Source of the DNA: Ruminiclostridium papyrosolvens DSM 2782
GTDB lineage: Bacteria > Bacillota > Clostridia > Acetivibrionales > DSM-1351
Direction: 5' to 3'
DNA length: 64,000 nt
Assembly: GCF_029318685.1 (NCBI RefSeq)
Contig: NZ_CP119677.1
Coordinates: 620,001 to 684,000, forward strand
Shown: positions 45,140 to 53,712 of the stretch, one piece after another
Layout of the letters: each line of letters starts with the position of its first letter
Numbering within the stretch: the stretch's first letter is position 1
Notes under the pieces: generated by a model
The model's database searches: none
What the model saw: the letters and a program-made list of their open reading frames with translations, nothing else
What the model was told of the DNA's origin: nothing
Position numbers and translations under genes: made by a program

Positions 45140-47564
45140 TAATGCTCCTCTCGGTATTAGGTAAGGGGATGCTGTAATCTATTAACAACAGATGAATCTC
45201 CTGTGGGTTAAGTAGTATAGAAAACTCCAGAATTTTTTGTTCTGTAACCTTGATTGTGTACAGACTGAAGGCTGGTTTAGCAAGGGATTTAAAAAAATCG
45301 ATATCTTTTTTTTCATAAATATTGATAAAGGCACTTTTGTACCAGTTATATAAAATGTTGCCGTGTGTATGATTAATTGTGTTTACTTTAACTAAATAAT
45401 AACCCGGTTGCACATTATGCAAGCGGAAACGCATAAATTGCGGTGGAACAGCTTCAAAAAGTTGTTCTCCCAAAGTTAAATCTTGTAAACTAAGGTTATT
45501 ACTTGAAACTGCTTCCGTTATATGAGCATAATTAAAAAAGAGGCCCTGAAAACTGGTGCTTGAGCCGGAGGTGATGATATAGTTATCGCCCTTACTCAAC
45601 ATCGAAGCCCCTAGACTCTGGAAAAAAGAGTATATATAAAATGCGGGCTTGGGAATTCCTTGGTAACTATATAACCCATTTCCGCCAAACAGCATATTAT
45701 CTGAATCTGTATAACGTGTACTAACATCAGATAAGGAAAAGTAGGCTAAGCTATCTGCAATATCCAGATTTTGAATTAAATAGCGAGCCAGAAAGGTTGC
45801 CTGAAACAGAGTGTCATTCAGATGATTCCTGGCTGTATGGCAGGAATTAAATTCGCTTACCAAAATAGATACCCCGGGATATTTTTTATGGATAAATTCA
45901 ACGACATTTCTGGTTCTGTCATTTACTGTTTCCTTATCAAGTGAAAGATGCATATCCGCGCCGTAGCCTGTTGCAGAAAAAACCTGCATGCTTATAAAGT
46001 CAGGATGTATTTTGAGAGAGTCAAAGCTGCTCAGAATATTTTCCAGTTTTGTTAACGGCTCGTGAGTATTAAATCCCGGTCCGCCTACAATGCATTCAGG
46101 AACGATTGAGTGGATTACGGTCGTAATATTTTTAAAATAATTTGCATATTGTCCAAAAGTTAACTGTGAGGTATTATCGTAAAAATCATAGCAAATTTCA
46201 AACCTCCATTTTTTTACATAACTTATACCATAACGGTTACAGCTGCTCCTTATAAATTCAGGGAGGATTTGTAATAACCGATTATAATATATAATGGGCT
46301 GTTCTGCGTTATTTAGAACCTGTGTTTCCTGAAAATTAACGTTAATTTTTACAGGTCTGTTGCTCAACTCAAGAAAAGGAATCATATTCAGAGAGTCCAT
46401 CAGATCAATAATTTGATAAATGAGTTCAAAGCTGTATAGTTTTGTCCCATGAACCTGTTCAATACCAGCTAAGTCAAAAATTCTACAAATACGTCCATAA
46501 TTAAAGTGTACTTTTTCCTGAATTTCCCTAAGTTGACTTTGAAGATTCGGACTTATAAGCTGATAAGCAAATCCAAGATTTATGAGATACTTCCAAGAGT
46601 CAGAAACAGGCCTATGTTTAAGAATATTTATATCTGCTCTGGTGACCAGAGGTACCTGCCCTCTTTTTACTATCTGAAAAGTAGGGGGATCATCCGGCAG
46701 TTCTGAAAAAATGGAGTCGGGTTTTAAAATAATTGTCGCGTCATCAAAAGTTGACGGAACAGAAGGTAACCTGCTGTTTTTGCGAATATCATCTGCTGAA
46801 CAGTGATAATATAGCCGGATTGCTTTATGATAGCTTGTTAAATTCTGAAACCCCATAAAATCAGATATTTCTTGATCGGACAATTGTGTATAAATTAACC
46901 AGAAATAGCACTTTGATGCTTTTAACCGGTGAACGTATTCAATGAAAGTACATCCAAAGGATTTTTTAAAAAAAGCGGCCAGATATTGAGGAGTCAACCC
47001 GATTGCCTCAGCAGTATCCTGCAGTCTTAAGAAATCTTTTGAATGCATCTGTAAATATTCAAGGATTTCTCTATTTCTCTTTCCGTTTTCCCGGGTAGCA
47101 GCATCTGTACAAACTGATTCTGACACAAGGTGTTTCTGAATTATTGAGATACAGCAAAACAATTCAGAAAGGATTTCGTATTCATGCTCGTTTATGTTCA
47201 TATAATAACGTGCAATTAAAATTGCATGCGGATACAGGGTCTGTAAGTAAGGAGTCTTAATACTGCCATAAATCTTATCGAATAGGTTCTGACAATCCAG
47301 TGTGTTTAACAAAAACCAAGGCTTTATCTGAAGAATCAGACATAGAGCATATTTATCAGGTTTCAGGTTTACCGAAAGACCGGGGGGCAATAAAATTACA
47401 TCTGTCTGCAGATAATGAGAATGTTGATTTTCAAACTCAATACGAAGGCTTCCTTCTAACGTACAAAGTATTGAATAATCACAGAGACAGAGTGTAACCG
47501 GGTTAGTTATTTGGTGTACATTCAGTTGAGAAATTATTTGGGATATACGGTATTGTGGCTGCAT
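45126..47564 (-). CDS. AraC regulator fused to a GH39-like domain (first of pair)
   Basis: An 812-residue paralogue of the downstream gene with the same order: N-terminal cupin-like domain, AraC HTH (about 165-265), GH39-like domain (about 300-690; 'CIVGGPGFNTHEPLTK', 'YSYQGIPKPAFYIY'). The nucleophile is kept in 'ILVSEFNSCHT'; the acid/base position in 'RFEICYDFYD' appears to be Asp, not Glu. The start follows AGGAGG by 4-5 bases. It is transcribed away from the flavoprotein operon with 269 bases between start codons. Two related sensors may form a heterodimer; that is inference. Confidence 0.85.
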   Translation of the reverse strand: MQPQYRISQIISQLNVHQITNPVTLCLCDYSILCTLEGSLRIEFENQHSHYLQTDVILLPPGLSVNLKPDKYALCLILQIKPWFLLNTLDCQNLFDKIYGSIKTPYLQTLYPHAILIARYYMNINEHEYEILSELFCCISIIQKHLVSESVCTDAATRENGKRNREILEYLQMHSKDFLRLQDTAEAIGLTPQYLAAFFKKSFGCTFIEYVHRLKASKCYFWLIYTQLSDQEISDFMGFQNLTSYHKAIRLYYHCSADDIRKNSRLPSVPSTFDDATIILKPDSIFSELPDDPPTFQIVKRGQVPLVTRADINILKHRPVSDSWKYLINLGFAYQLISPNLQSQLREIQEKVHFNYGRICRIFDLAGIEQVHGTKLYSFELIYQIIDLMDSLNMIPFLELSNRPVKINVNFQETQVLNNAEQPIIYYNRLLQILPEFIRSSCNRYGISYVKKWRFEICYDFYDNTSQLTFGQYANYFKNITTVIHSIVPECIVGGPGFNTHEPLTKLENILSSFDSLKIHPDFISMQVFSATGYGADMHLSLDKETVNDRTRNVVEFIHKKYPGVSILVSEFNSCHTARNHLNDTLFQATFLARYLIQNLDIADSLAYFSLSDVSTRYTDSDNMLFGGNGLYSYQGIPKPAFYIYSFFQSLGASMLSKGDNYIITSGSSTSFQGLFFNYAHITEAVSSNNLSLQDLTLGEQLFEAVPPQFMRFRLHNVQPGYYLVKVNTINHTHGNILYNWYKSAFINIYEKKDIDFFKSLAKPAFSLYTIKVTEQKILEFSILLNPQEIHLLLIDYSIPLPNTERSINDET

Positions 47565-47833
47565 AATACCTCCTGAATTAATAAAGCTTTTTTATATTAT
47601 ATAAGATTTCAGATAAAGTATTCAATAAGTCTAAACAAAAAAATTAATAATATTACATAAAAATTAATATTTTTAGATGGAAAAGAAACAAAAATTGATT
47701 TAGTTCAAAAAATGATAGTATTAATAGAGAAAAAGAACTGCTGTGAACAAGAATATTGTCTGGTTTAAACCTATAATAAGAATAAATCAACTTACTATTA
47801 TGTTGACATAAGAAAGTGGAAGGTGGGGATATA
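47565..47833. other. Divergent intergenic region, regulators / redox operon
   Basis: Very AT-rich. It must hold promoters for both directions. I found no copy of the 12-base motif seen in front of the transporter operon, and no clear palindrome. Confidence 0.4.
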
Positions 47834-49288
47834 TTGAAAATATATGAAACACAAATTGCTATAATTGCTGCCGGTCCTTCAGGTTTGTCTGCTGCTGTGC
47901 AGGCAGCGCAGGATGGCGCTAAAGTGATTTTGCTGGAAAAAGCAGCAACAATCGGAGGGGCGGCTAATATGGGAATGGGGCCGTTGGGAATTGGTTCACG
48001 CTATCAAAAAGAACAGATGATTGATCTATCTGTTGAAAAGGCATTTAATATGTTCATGGACTACACACATTATAATGTAGACGCACGCTTGATTAAACGC
48101 TATTTTTCACAGTCTGCTGATACAATTGCATGGTTGGAGGATATAGGTGTTGAATTTGAAGGAGCTTTTCGCTATTTTCCACAATCAGAAGCTACCTGGC
48201 ATATTGTAAAAACAGATAAGGGAATAGGTCCGAGAGCAGCCTCTTTTATGAACAGAGCTTTATATGAGAAAGCGCTGGAATTAGGAGTAACAGTATTGCT
48301 GGAGCACCCTGTACAGGAAATACTGAAAAAAGATGGGAAAGTCATTGGTGTAACAGCAAAAGATCCATCCGGAGAGGAGGTACGCATCAACTGTAACGCA
48401 GCTATTATCTGTACCGGAGGGGCAGGGGCAAATAAACAGATGATTAAAGAAATGACTGGGCTGGAACATGGAAAAACAGTGTTTAACTTCGCTATTCCGG
48501 GAGTCGTAGGCGATGGACTAAAGATGGCTTGGGAGGCAGGAGCAGGCAGGATGCCGGTGCGTATTGAGGCCGCAGCGGATACAGGAGGCGGTGAAGCAGT
48601 AACAGCAGGGGTTACCAACATCATGCGGCAGCCGAATTTGCTGGTAAATAGGTTTGGAAAAAGAATTATGAATGAAGATTATATGCAAAACACTACTTAT
48701 TTGAGTAATGTTGCCTGTCACCAGAAAGATAAAGTATGCTTCAGTATCGTTGATACATCGATAGTAAAATATTATATTAAAAACGGAGTAGATGTTACCA
48801 GTCTTGTGCAGCCTGATGCGGATGTATCTGATTTTTATGAAGGAATTGAAATGGTGATCAAGAACGGTTCAAAGAATTACTTTGTGGCGGATTCCATTGA
48901 AGAGCTGGCTGAAAAAGCAGGGATAGATGTGGAAAACCTGAGAAAAACCATAGACGATTATAATTATTTCTGTGACAGCCGTGATCAGGAATTCTTTAAA
49001 AACCCAAAATATCTACGTCCGCTGTTTAAGCCGCCTTATTATGCGGCTGCCATTCATCCGGGAGGATATGGTACTGTAGGCGGTGTGAGGATAAATGAAA
49101 ACTGTGAGGCATGTGCCGATGATTATTTGCCTATTCCGGGCTTATATTGTGCGGGTGCAGACTCCTGCAATATTTATGATGACAGCTATATGTTTTTACT
49201 TCCCGGTAACTCTATGGGATATGCAGTAAATACAGGAAGAATTGCCGGAATGAGTGCGGCAAACTATATAAAAGGGGAGGAGGCATAA
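47834..49288 (+). CDS. Fumarate-reductase-like flavoprotein (FAD-dependent oxidoreductase)
   Basis: A 484-residue FAD_binding_2 protein. The start is TTG at 47834 (GGTGGGG 6 bases upstream); this gives 'MKIYETQIAIIAAGPSGLSA', the FAD dinucleotide fold, in which the first Gly of GxGxxG is Ala. Other FAD contacts are 'LLEKAATIGGAANMGMG' and the C-terminal 'PIPGLYCAGADSCN ... NSMGYAVNTGRIAG'. The active-site region 'HPGGYGTVGGVRIN' resembles the His/Arg segment of fumarate reductase-type enzymes. No signal peptide or heme motifs, so it is soluble and should exchange electrons with the two iron-sulfur proteins encoded next (2-base gap, then 4-base overlap). Substrate unknown. Confidence 0.88.
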   Translation: MKIYETQIAIIAAGPSGLSAAVQAAQDGAKVILLEKAATIGGAANMGMGPLGIGSRYQKEQMIDLSVEKAFNMFMDYTHYNVDARLIKRYFSQSADTIAWLEDIGVEFEGAFRYFPQSEATWHIVKTDKGIGPRAASFMNRALYEKALELGVTVLLEHPVQEILKKDGKVIGVTAKDPSGEEVRINCNAAIICTGGAGANKQMIKEMTGLEHGKTVFNFAIPGVVGDGLKMAWEAGAGRMPVRIEAAADTGGGEAVTAGVTNIMRQPNLLVNRFGKRIMNEDYMQNTTYLSNVACHQKDKVCFSIVDTSIVKYYIKNGVDVTSLVQPDADVSDFYEGIEMVIKNGSKNYFVADSIEELAEKAGIDVENLRKTIDDYNYFCDSRDQEFFKNPKYLRPLFKPPYYAAAIHPGGYGTVGGVRINENCEACADDYLPIPGLYCAGADSCNIYDDSYMFLLPGNSMGYAVNTGRIAGMSAANYIKGEEA

Positions 49289-49290
49289 GT

Positions 49291-51414
49291 ATGGCAGTCC
49301 TAACAATTGATGGAATTCAGCTTGAGGTACCGGAACATAAGGGTGTTTTAGAATGTGCACTTGAAGCGGGCATTTATATTCCACATCTTTGTCATCATCC
49401 GGATCTTCCGGAGAATGCCTCCTGCAGGATGTGCATTGTGGAAGTAGAAGGAACAGAAGGTGTTGTTCCCTCCTGTACATTACGTGCAAAGGATGGAATG
49501 AAAGTAAAAACAAAAAGCCAACGGTTGGCAAAACTACGTTCTTTGGCTCTCGAACTGCTTCTGGCAGGGCATCCCGAAGACTGTTCGACTTGCCCTAAAT
49601 ATGGAAATTGTGAACTTCAGACATTGATTCAGTATATGGGTGGTGCAGGAGCGGATATGAAGTACCGTGTAAAAGGCTTCAAAACACAAGAGGAAAATCC
49701 TCTGCTTGTCCATGATATGAACCGATGTGTGCTCTGTGGACGCTGTGTAAGGGCATGTAATGATTTGCGAGGGGTTGGAACTTTACAGTATCAGAAAAAA
49801 GATATGGAGACTTATGTAGGAACTCTGCATGACAAACTGTTAATTGATGCCGATTGCAGATTTTGTCAGGCGTGTTCGGAGGTGTGCCCGACAGGTTCCA
49901 TATGTGACAAACTTATGATGGCTAATTCAGATAACAAGCCCAAGGAGGAGGTTGTCGTACCTTGCCGCGCAGCATGTCCGGCCCACACAGATGTACCTCG
50001 TTATATAAGGTATATCAAAGAGGGCAGGTTTAATGAGGCGGCAGCAGTTATCCGTGAAAAAGTACCATTTCCGAAATCACTGGGTCGTATCTGTACAAAC
50101 GTTTGTGAATTTCAATGCAAGCGTGGTAATGTTAATGAGGCCATGGCAATAAGAAATCTGAAGCGCTATGCAGCAGATCAGGATACAGGAGAAATATGGA
50201 GAGGAAAGGGAAAACAGTTACCTGATTCGGGGAAGAAAGTCTGCGTTATTGGTGGAGGCCCTGCCGGAATGACAGCGGCATACTATTTGAGAAAGCAAGG
50301 TCATGACGTTACAATAAAAGAAGCATTGCCTACCATTGGCGGAATGATGTGTTATGGAATACCTGAGTATCGTCTTCCAAGGGAAATTGTGTCAGAGGAA
50401 TATACTATTATTGAAGAGACAGGTATTCATACAGAAGTAAATACCAGAGTGGAATCGCCAAAAGCGTTGCGGAAAGACTATGATGCTGTATTGATGGCGA
50501 TAGGGACACATAATGGTATTTCTCTGCCTATAGAGGGTAACGAGCTTGCAGGGGTATTGTTAAATACCGAGTTTTTGCGTAAGGCAAGTTTGCATCAGGA
50601 AACAGGAATTGGGAAAAAAGTTATTATCCTTGGTGGTGGTAATGTAGCTTTTGATTGTGCAAGAACAGCCAAGAGGCTGGGAGCACAAGAAGTACATCTT
50701 GCCTGTCTTGAGGCGAGAGACAAAATGACAGCTTCTGAAGAAGAAATACTGGAAGCGCAGGAGGAAGGTATTAAAATTTATCCTGCAAGGTCTTTTGAAC
50801 GGATTACCGGTATTGATTCTGTAACAGGTGTTGATTTTATGAAGGTTTTATCTTTTGAATTTGATGCCAATCGCAGAGCAGTTATTAAAAAGGAAGAAGG
50901 GTCCGAAGAGCATATTGACGGAGATACGGTTATATTTGCTACAGGACAGCGTCCTGCTATTACGGAAGAGGCGGGTCTTGCACTTGGAAGGGGCAATTGC
51001 ATTGCCGTAAGGGAAAGAAGTCTTATGACATCTGAAGAGGGTATCTTTGCAGCAGGGGATGCCGTATATGGAACTAAAACGGTGATTCAGGCAGTTGCAT
51101 CGGGGCGTGAAGCAGCTATTGAAATTGACAGATATCTTGGTGGCGATGGAAATATTAGTGAAATACTGGCACCAATAGAAAAAGCAGATGGATTTATAGG
51201 AAAGCAGAAACAATTCGGATATGAAAAGAGAGCAACGGGACAGATTGTTGCTGCAGAAAAGCGGCAGGATAATTTTAAAGTGATGGATTACGGAATTTGC
51301 AGTGAAGATGTATGTCAAGAAGCTGGAAGATGCCTGCAATGCGATTTGCGTCTTCAGATAACTCCTCCAAGGCTGTGGGGTGACTTTAAAGGCAGAGAGG
51401 AGGACGTTGTATGA
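49291..51414 (+). CDS. NuoG-like / GltD-like fusion iron-sulfur flavoprotein
   Basis: A 707-residue multi-domain electron carrier. In order: NuoG-type 2Fe-2S domain (about 1-75; Cys in 'HLCHHPDLPENASCRMC'), His-Cys domain (about 80-115; 'HPEDCSTCPKYGNC'), two 4Fe-4S clusters (about 140-215; 'CVLCGRCVRAC', 'CRFCQACSEVCPTGS'), then a GltD-like part from about 228 ('CRAACPAHTDVPRYIRYI') with FAD fold 'VCVIGGGPAGMTAAYYLRKQ' and NAD(P) fold 'VIILGGGNVAFDCARTAKRL'. It probably takes electrons from NAD(P)H (or ferredoxin) and passes them through the clusters to the flavoprotein. Its stop codon overlaps the next ATG. Confidence 0.9.
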   Translation: MAVLTIDGIQLEVPEHKGVLECALEAGIYIPHLCHHPDLPENASCRMCIVEVEGTEGVVPSCTLRAKDGMKVKTKSQRLAKLRSLALELLLAGHPEDCSTCPKYGNCELQTLIQYMGGAGADMKYRVKGFKTQEENPLLVHDMNRCVLCGRCVRACNDLRGVGTLQYQKKDMETYVGTLHDKLLIDADCRFCQACSEVCPTGSICDKLMMANSDNKPKEEVVVPCRAACPAHTDVPRYIRYIKEGRFNEAAAVIREKVPFPKSLGRICTNVCEFQCKRGNVNEAMAIRNLKRYAADQDTGEIWRGKGKQLPDSGKKVCVIGGGPAGMTAAYYLRKQGHDVTIKEALPTIGGMMCYGIPEYRLPREIVSEEYTIIEETGIHTEVNTRVESPKALRKDYDAVLMAIGTHNGISLPIEGNELAGVLLNTEFLRKASLHQETGIGKKVIILGGGNVAFDCARTAKRLGAQEVHLACLEARDKMTASEEEILEAQEEGIKIYPARSFERITGIDSVTGVDFMKVLSFEFDANRRAVIKKEEGSEEHIDGDTVIFATGQRPAITEEAGLALGRGNCIAVRERSLMTSEEGIFAAGDAVYGTKTVIQAVASGREAAIEIDRYLGGDGNISEILAPIEKADGFIGKQKQFGYEKRATGQIVAAEKRQDNFKVMDYGICSEDVCQEAGRCLQCDLRLQITPPRLWGDFKGREEDVV

Positions 51415-52652
51415 CAATTTTAGAGAAAGCTCAAAAATATGGAAGAGAAGCTGTATTAAAAAAAATACAAAAGGCTGATATTCAGGAATATGGACTATAT
51501 CATAGTTCGCTTTATCATAAAATACATACAATAAAGGAAGAATATTTCAGTGAGGATGGTCCCATGCGGGTGGCTGGTGGGCTCAATAATAATGACTTCA
51601 GACATATGATTCTTAAAATACTCAAGGATACACCGGAAAAAGTACTTCAGGGCTTGGCAATCTTGTCATGGCTGATGGAGGCCTCAGAAATGTTGTTATA
51701 TATTCCGGAGGGTGAAGAAGGCTTAAAACAAGAAGTATTGAAAACAGCTCAAGAGTTGAAGATAGACGTTGATATTCGTACCGAAATTGTAGATATGCGC
51801 CTCATGAGTAACGGCTGCATTTGTCATATTGAAACATTGTGCATGCTTGCAGAAGCAGTAAATGATACCTATGTTCCCGGTACTTGGGTAAGCATACTGA
51901 AAATATCGGATTTCGGCTGCACTGAGCTAAGAGAAGCAGAGTATGTTAAATTCGGAACAAAAATAGGGTGTCTGGTTAAAATTGATGCAAATGATATAAA
52001 AGCGGTACAGATTGGCAGTAAGTTGTATGATGCTTCGGTTCTGGAGAAGGAAATTACTCCGGAGCTTGTCATGGGGGACGGAGTAATAACTATCTATGAT
52101 AAGTCATGCTGTATGATTGCCCAAGCCGAGAAAGCTCTGTTGGAGAGCAGAAAAAAGAGCTGTGGCAAGTGTACCTTCTGCAGAGAGGGACTTAATCAGC
52201 TTTTTGTCAGGATAAATGAAATTACAAAGGGAAAAGGTGAATCAAATGGTCTGAGAATCATGGAGGATATAGGCGAAGCGATGAAATTTAGTACCATATG
52301 CTCTATAGGGCAGTATGGCAGTGCGTTTACATTGGATACTATACATCTTTTTTCAAATGAGTACGAGAATCATATCAAAAAGAAGAAATGTACTGCTGGA
52401 ACTTGTCCTAATTTTATTAATGTTTATATTAATGCTGCAAAATGCGTGGGATGCGGGATATGCATCAAAAGCTGCCCGGTAGACTGTATAGAGGGGCTTC
52501 CGGGATATATACACATGATTGAGGACATAGACTGCACAAAATGCGGAAAGTGTATAGAAGTCTGTGAAGCAGGTGCCATTATTAAGACTATGGAAAAGGT
52601 TCCTGAACTTCCGGATAGGTTGACCCGCATAGGGCGTTTTAAAAGGTATTAG
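51411..52652 (+). CDS. NuoF-like iron-sulfur protein with 2[4Fe-4S] tail, no NADH motifs
   Basis: A 413-residue protein. From about 60-255 it keeps the skeleton of NuoF ('VLQGLAILSWLMEASEMLLY', 'HIETLCMLAEAV', SLBB-like part) but the NADH/FMN motifs of NuoF (GRGGAGFPTG, the NADEGEPG loop and the CGEETAL loop) are absent. The NuoF C-terminal cluster is intact ('CGKCTFCREGLNQLF', later 'CSIG ... CTAGTC'). Two ferredoxin clusters close the protein ('CVGCGICIKSCPVDCIEG', 'CTKCGKCIEVCEAGA'). It is best seen as a structural electron wire in a complex with the two preceding gene products. Overlaps the previous gene by 4 bases. Confidence 0.87.
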   Translation: MTILEKAQKYGREAVLKKIQKADIQEYGLYHSSLYHKIHTIKEEYFSEDGPMRVAGGLNNNDFRHMILKILKDTPEKVLQGLAILSWLMEASEMLLYIPEGEEGLKQEVLKTAQELKIDVDIRTEIVDMRLMSNGCICHIETLCMLAEAVNDTYVPGTWVSILKISDFGCTELREAEYVKFGTKIGCLVKIDANDIKAVQIGSKLYDASVLEKEITPELVMGDGVITIYDKSCCMIAQAEKALLESRKKSCGKCTFCREGLNQLFVRINEITKGKGESNGLRIMEDIGEAMKFSTICSIGQYGSAFTLDTIHLFSNEYENHIKKKKCTAGTCPNFINVYINAAKCVGCGICIKSCPVDCIEGLPGYIHMIEDIDCTKCGKCIEVCEAGAIIKTMEKVPELPDRLTRIGRFKRY

Positions 52653-52657
52653 TATGT

Positions 52658-52696
52658 AACAAAAGCAGGCGAAACTTATTTTCGCCTGCTTTTGTT
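52658..52696 (+). terminator. Terminator of the redox operon
   Basis: Perfect 17-bp stem with a 5-base loop, directly after the operon's last stop codon (6-base gap), ending in a short T-rich run. Very strong. Confidence 0.85.
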
Positions 52697-52736
52697 AAAT
52701 AAAAAATGTGTATTGTGATATTGGAATATAAACAAA

Positions 52737-52767
52737 AAAGATTACCGTATTTTTAGCGGTAATCTTT
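52737..52767 (-). terminator. Terminator of the VOC gene
   Basis: An 11-bp stem with a 9-base loop; on the minus strand the 3' arm continues into TTTTTT. It lies 21 bases beyond the VOC stop codon. Confidence 0.75.
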
Positions 52768-52788
52768 GATGATATTATCTTAAACTGT

Positions 52789-53286
52789 TTATTTTTGTGG
52801 ATCATAGTCAAGAGCAGGACGTCCCGGTGCGATATTTCTGTAGCATTCTACAATCAATCCGAGTTGATCTCTTAAATCCAAATAGGAGAAATCCATAAGA
52901 TTGTTCATAGCCTGTCCACGTATCCAAGGTTCTTTGCCTGTTTTTTCTTTGTATTTTGCAAGAACATCATCGTAAGCATCTTCTGTAACAACAGCAATAT
53001 GATGAATGCCAGGGCCATGTTCCTCAAGCCATTTCTTGTATGGTGTATCTCCGATTGGCTGTATTAATTCAAACTCCATTCCAAATCTGCGAAGGAATGC
53101 CATCTTTGATACTTCACCATCAAATGGTTGTCCGTCAATCTTTAAATCAGCTAAATGCCCTTGATTGGACATAACGGAAACTTCCCAAGGACCCATTCCA
53201 AATTCCTCTTCAAATAGTTTTACTGAGGCGTCTACGTCTTTAACGATAATTCCAATTTGTAATAATTGTTTAAATGCTGGTTTCAT
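52789..53286 (-). CDS. VOC-superfamily protein (glyoxalase / epimerase-like)
   Basis: A 165-residue two-module VOC metalloenzyme resembling methylmalonyl-CoA epimerase in pattern ('IGIIVKDVDASVKLFEEEFG', 'GPGIHHIAVVTEDAY'). Likely metal ligands are His in 'IHHIAVV' and Glu in 'FELIQPI' and 'LIVECYR'; the usual first His is Gln ('LQIGII'). The start follows AGGAGG by 7-8 bases. It faces away from the ABC operon, sharing its regulatory region. It may epimerise or isomerise a sugar-derived intermediate; CoA metabolism is not supported by neighbours. Confidence 0.85.
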   Translation of the reverse strand: MKPAFKQLLQIGIIVKDVDASVKLFEEEFGMGPWEVSVMSNQGHLADLKIDGQPFDGEVSKMAFLRRFGMEFELIQPIGDTPYKKWLEEHGPGIHHIAVVTEDAYDDVLAKYKEKTGKEPWIRGQAMNNLMDFSYLDLRDQLGLIVECYRNIAPGRPALDYDPQK

Positions 53287-53322
53287 AATGTTACCTCCTG
53301 AATGAATTGTTATTATGGTGTT

Positions 53323-53378
53323 ATCATATCGTTAAAAAAAAGACATGTCAATACTTTTTTTTATAAATTTGCAAAAGT
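53323..53378 (-). promoter_or_regulatory. VOC gene promoter with upstream 12-base motif
   Basis: On the minus strand TTGACA (53346-53351), a 17-base spacer and TATGAT (53323-53328) make a good promoter. The motif ATTTGCAAAAGT (plus-strand reading, 53367-53378) lies 15 bases upstream of the -35 box. Confidence 0.65.
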
Positions 53379-53546
53379 AAAAAAGAAAGATATACAATAA
53401 AATTTGTATTTATATCCGAAGTAACTTAAAATTCCATATTGGCATATTGGAATACCAAATCTTACCACAAGAAATTTATACTTTTTATATCTTGTGTAAA
53501 TAAGGTTTAGTAGGCTTTTCCAGTATTCAATGACTTTATTTTATAT

Positions 53547-53599
53547 ATTTACAAAAGTAATAAATTAAGATTGACAAATTAACATGCTTATGAAATAAT
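53547..53599 (+). promoter_or_regulatory. ABC operon promoter with upstream 12-base motif
   Basis: TTGACA (53571-53576), a 17-base spacer and AATAAT (53594-53599). ATTTACAAAAGT (53547-53558) ends 12 bases before the -35 box. Leader length would be about 107 bases. Confidence 0.6.
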
Positions 53600-53712
53600 A
53601 GAGACACATTATTTATTAATAGAATTAGAGGAGGGTAGTAAATTAAGAAAAAGTATAATAATAAACAAAGCACTTAATTTGTATTAATATTCGTAAAGGA
53701 GGAAGTTGTATT

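Noticed and set aside
48172-48624. Minus-strand open frame of 150 codons inside the flavoprotein gene
   Set aside because: It is low-complexity (Ala/Pro/Ser-rich) antisense of a conserved FAD domain.
50848-51531. Minus-strand open frame of 227 codons across the NuoG/GltD and NuoF-like genes
   Set aside because: It crosses two overlapping genuine genes in antisense and has no ribosome site; composition is unlike a real protein.
52789-53286. Methylmalonyl-CoA epimerase (mce) assignment
   Set aside because: There are no CoA-mutase or carboxylase genes nearby and one metal ligand differs; the broad VOC call is safer.
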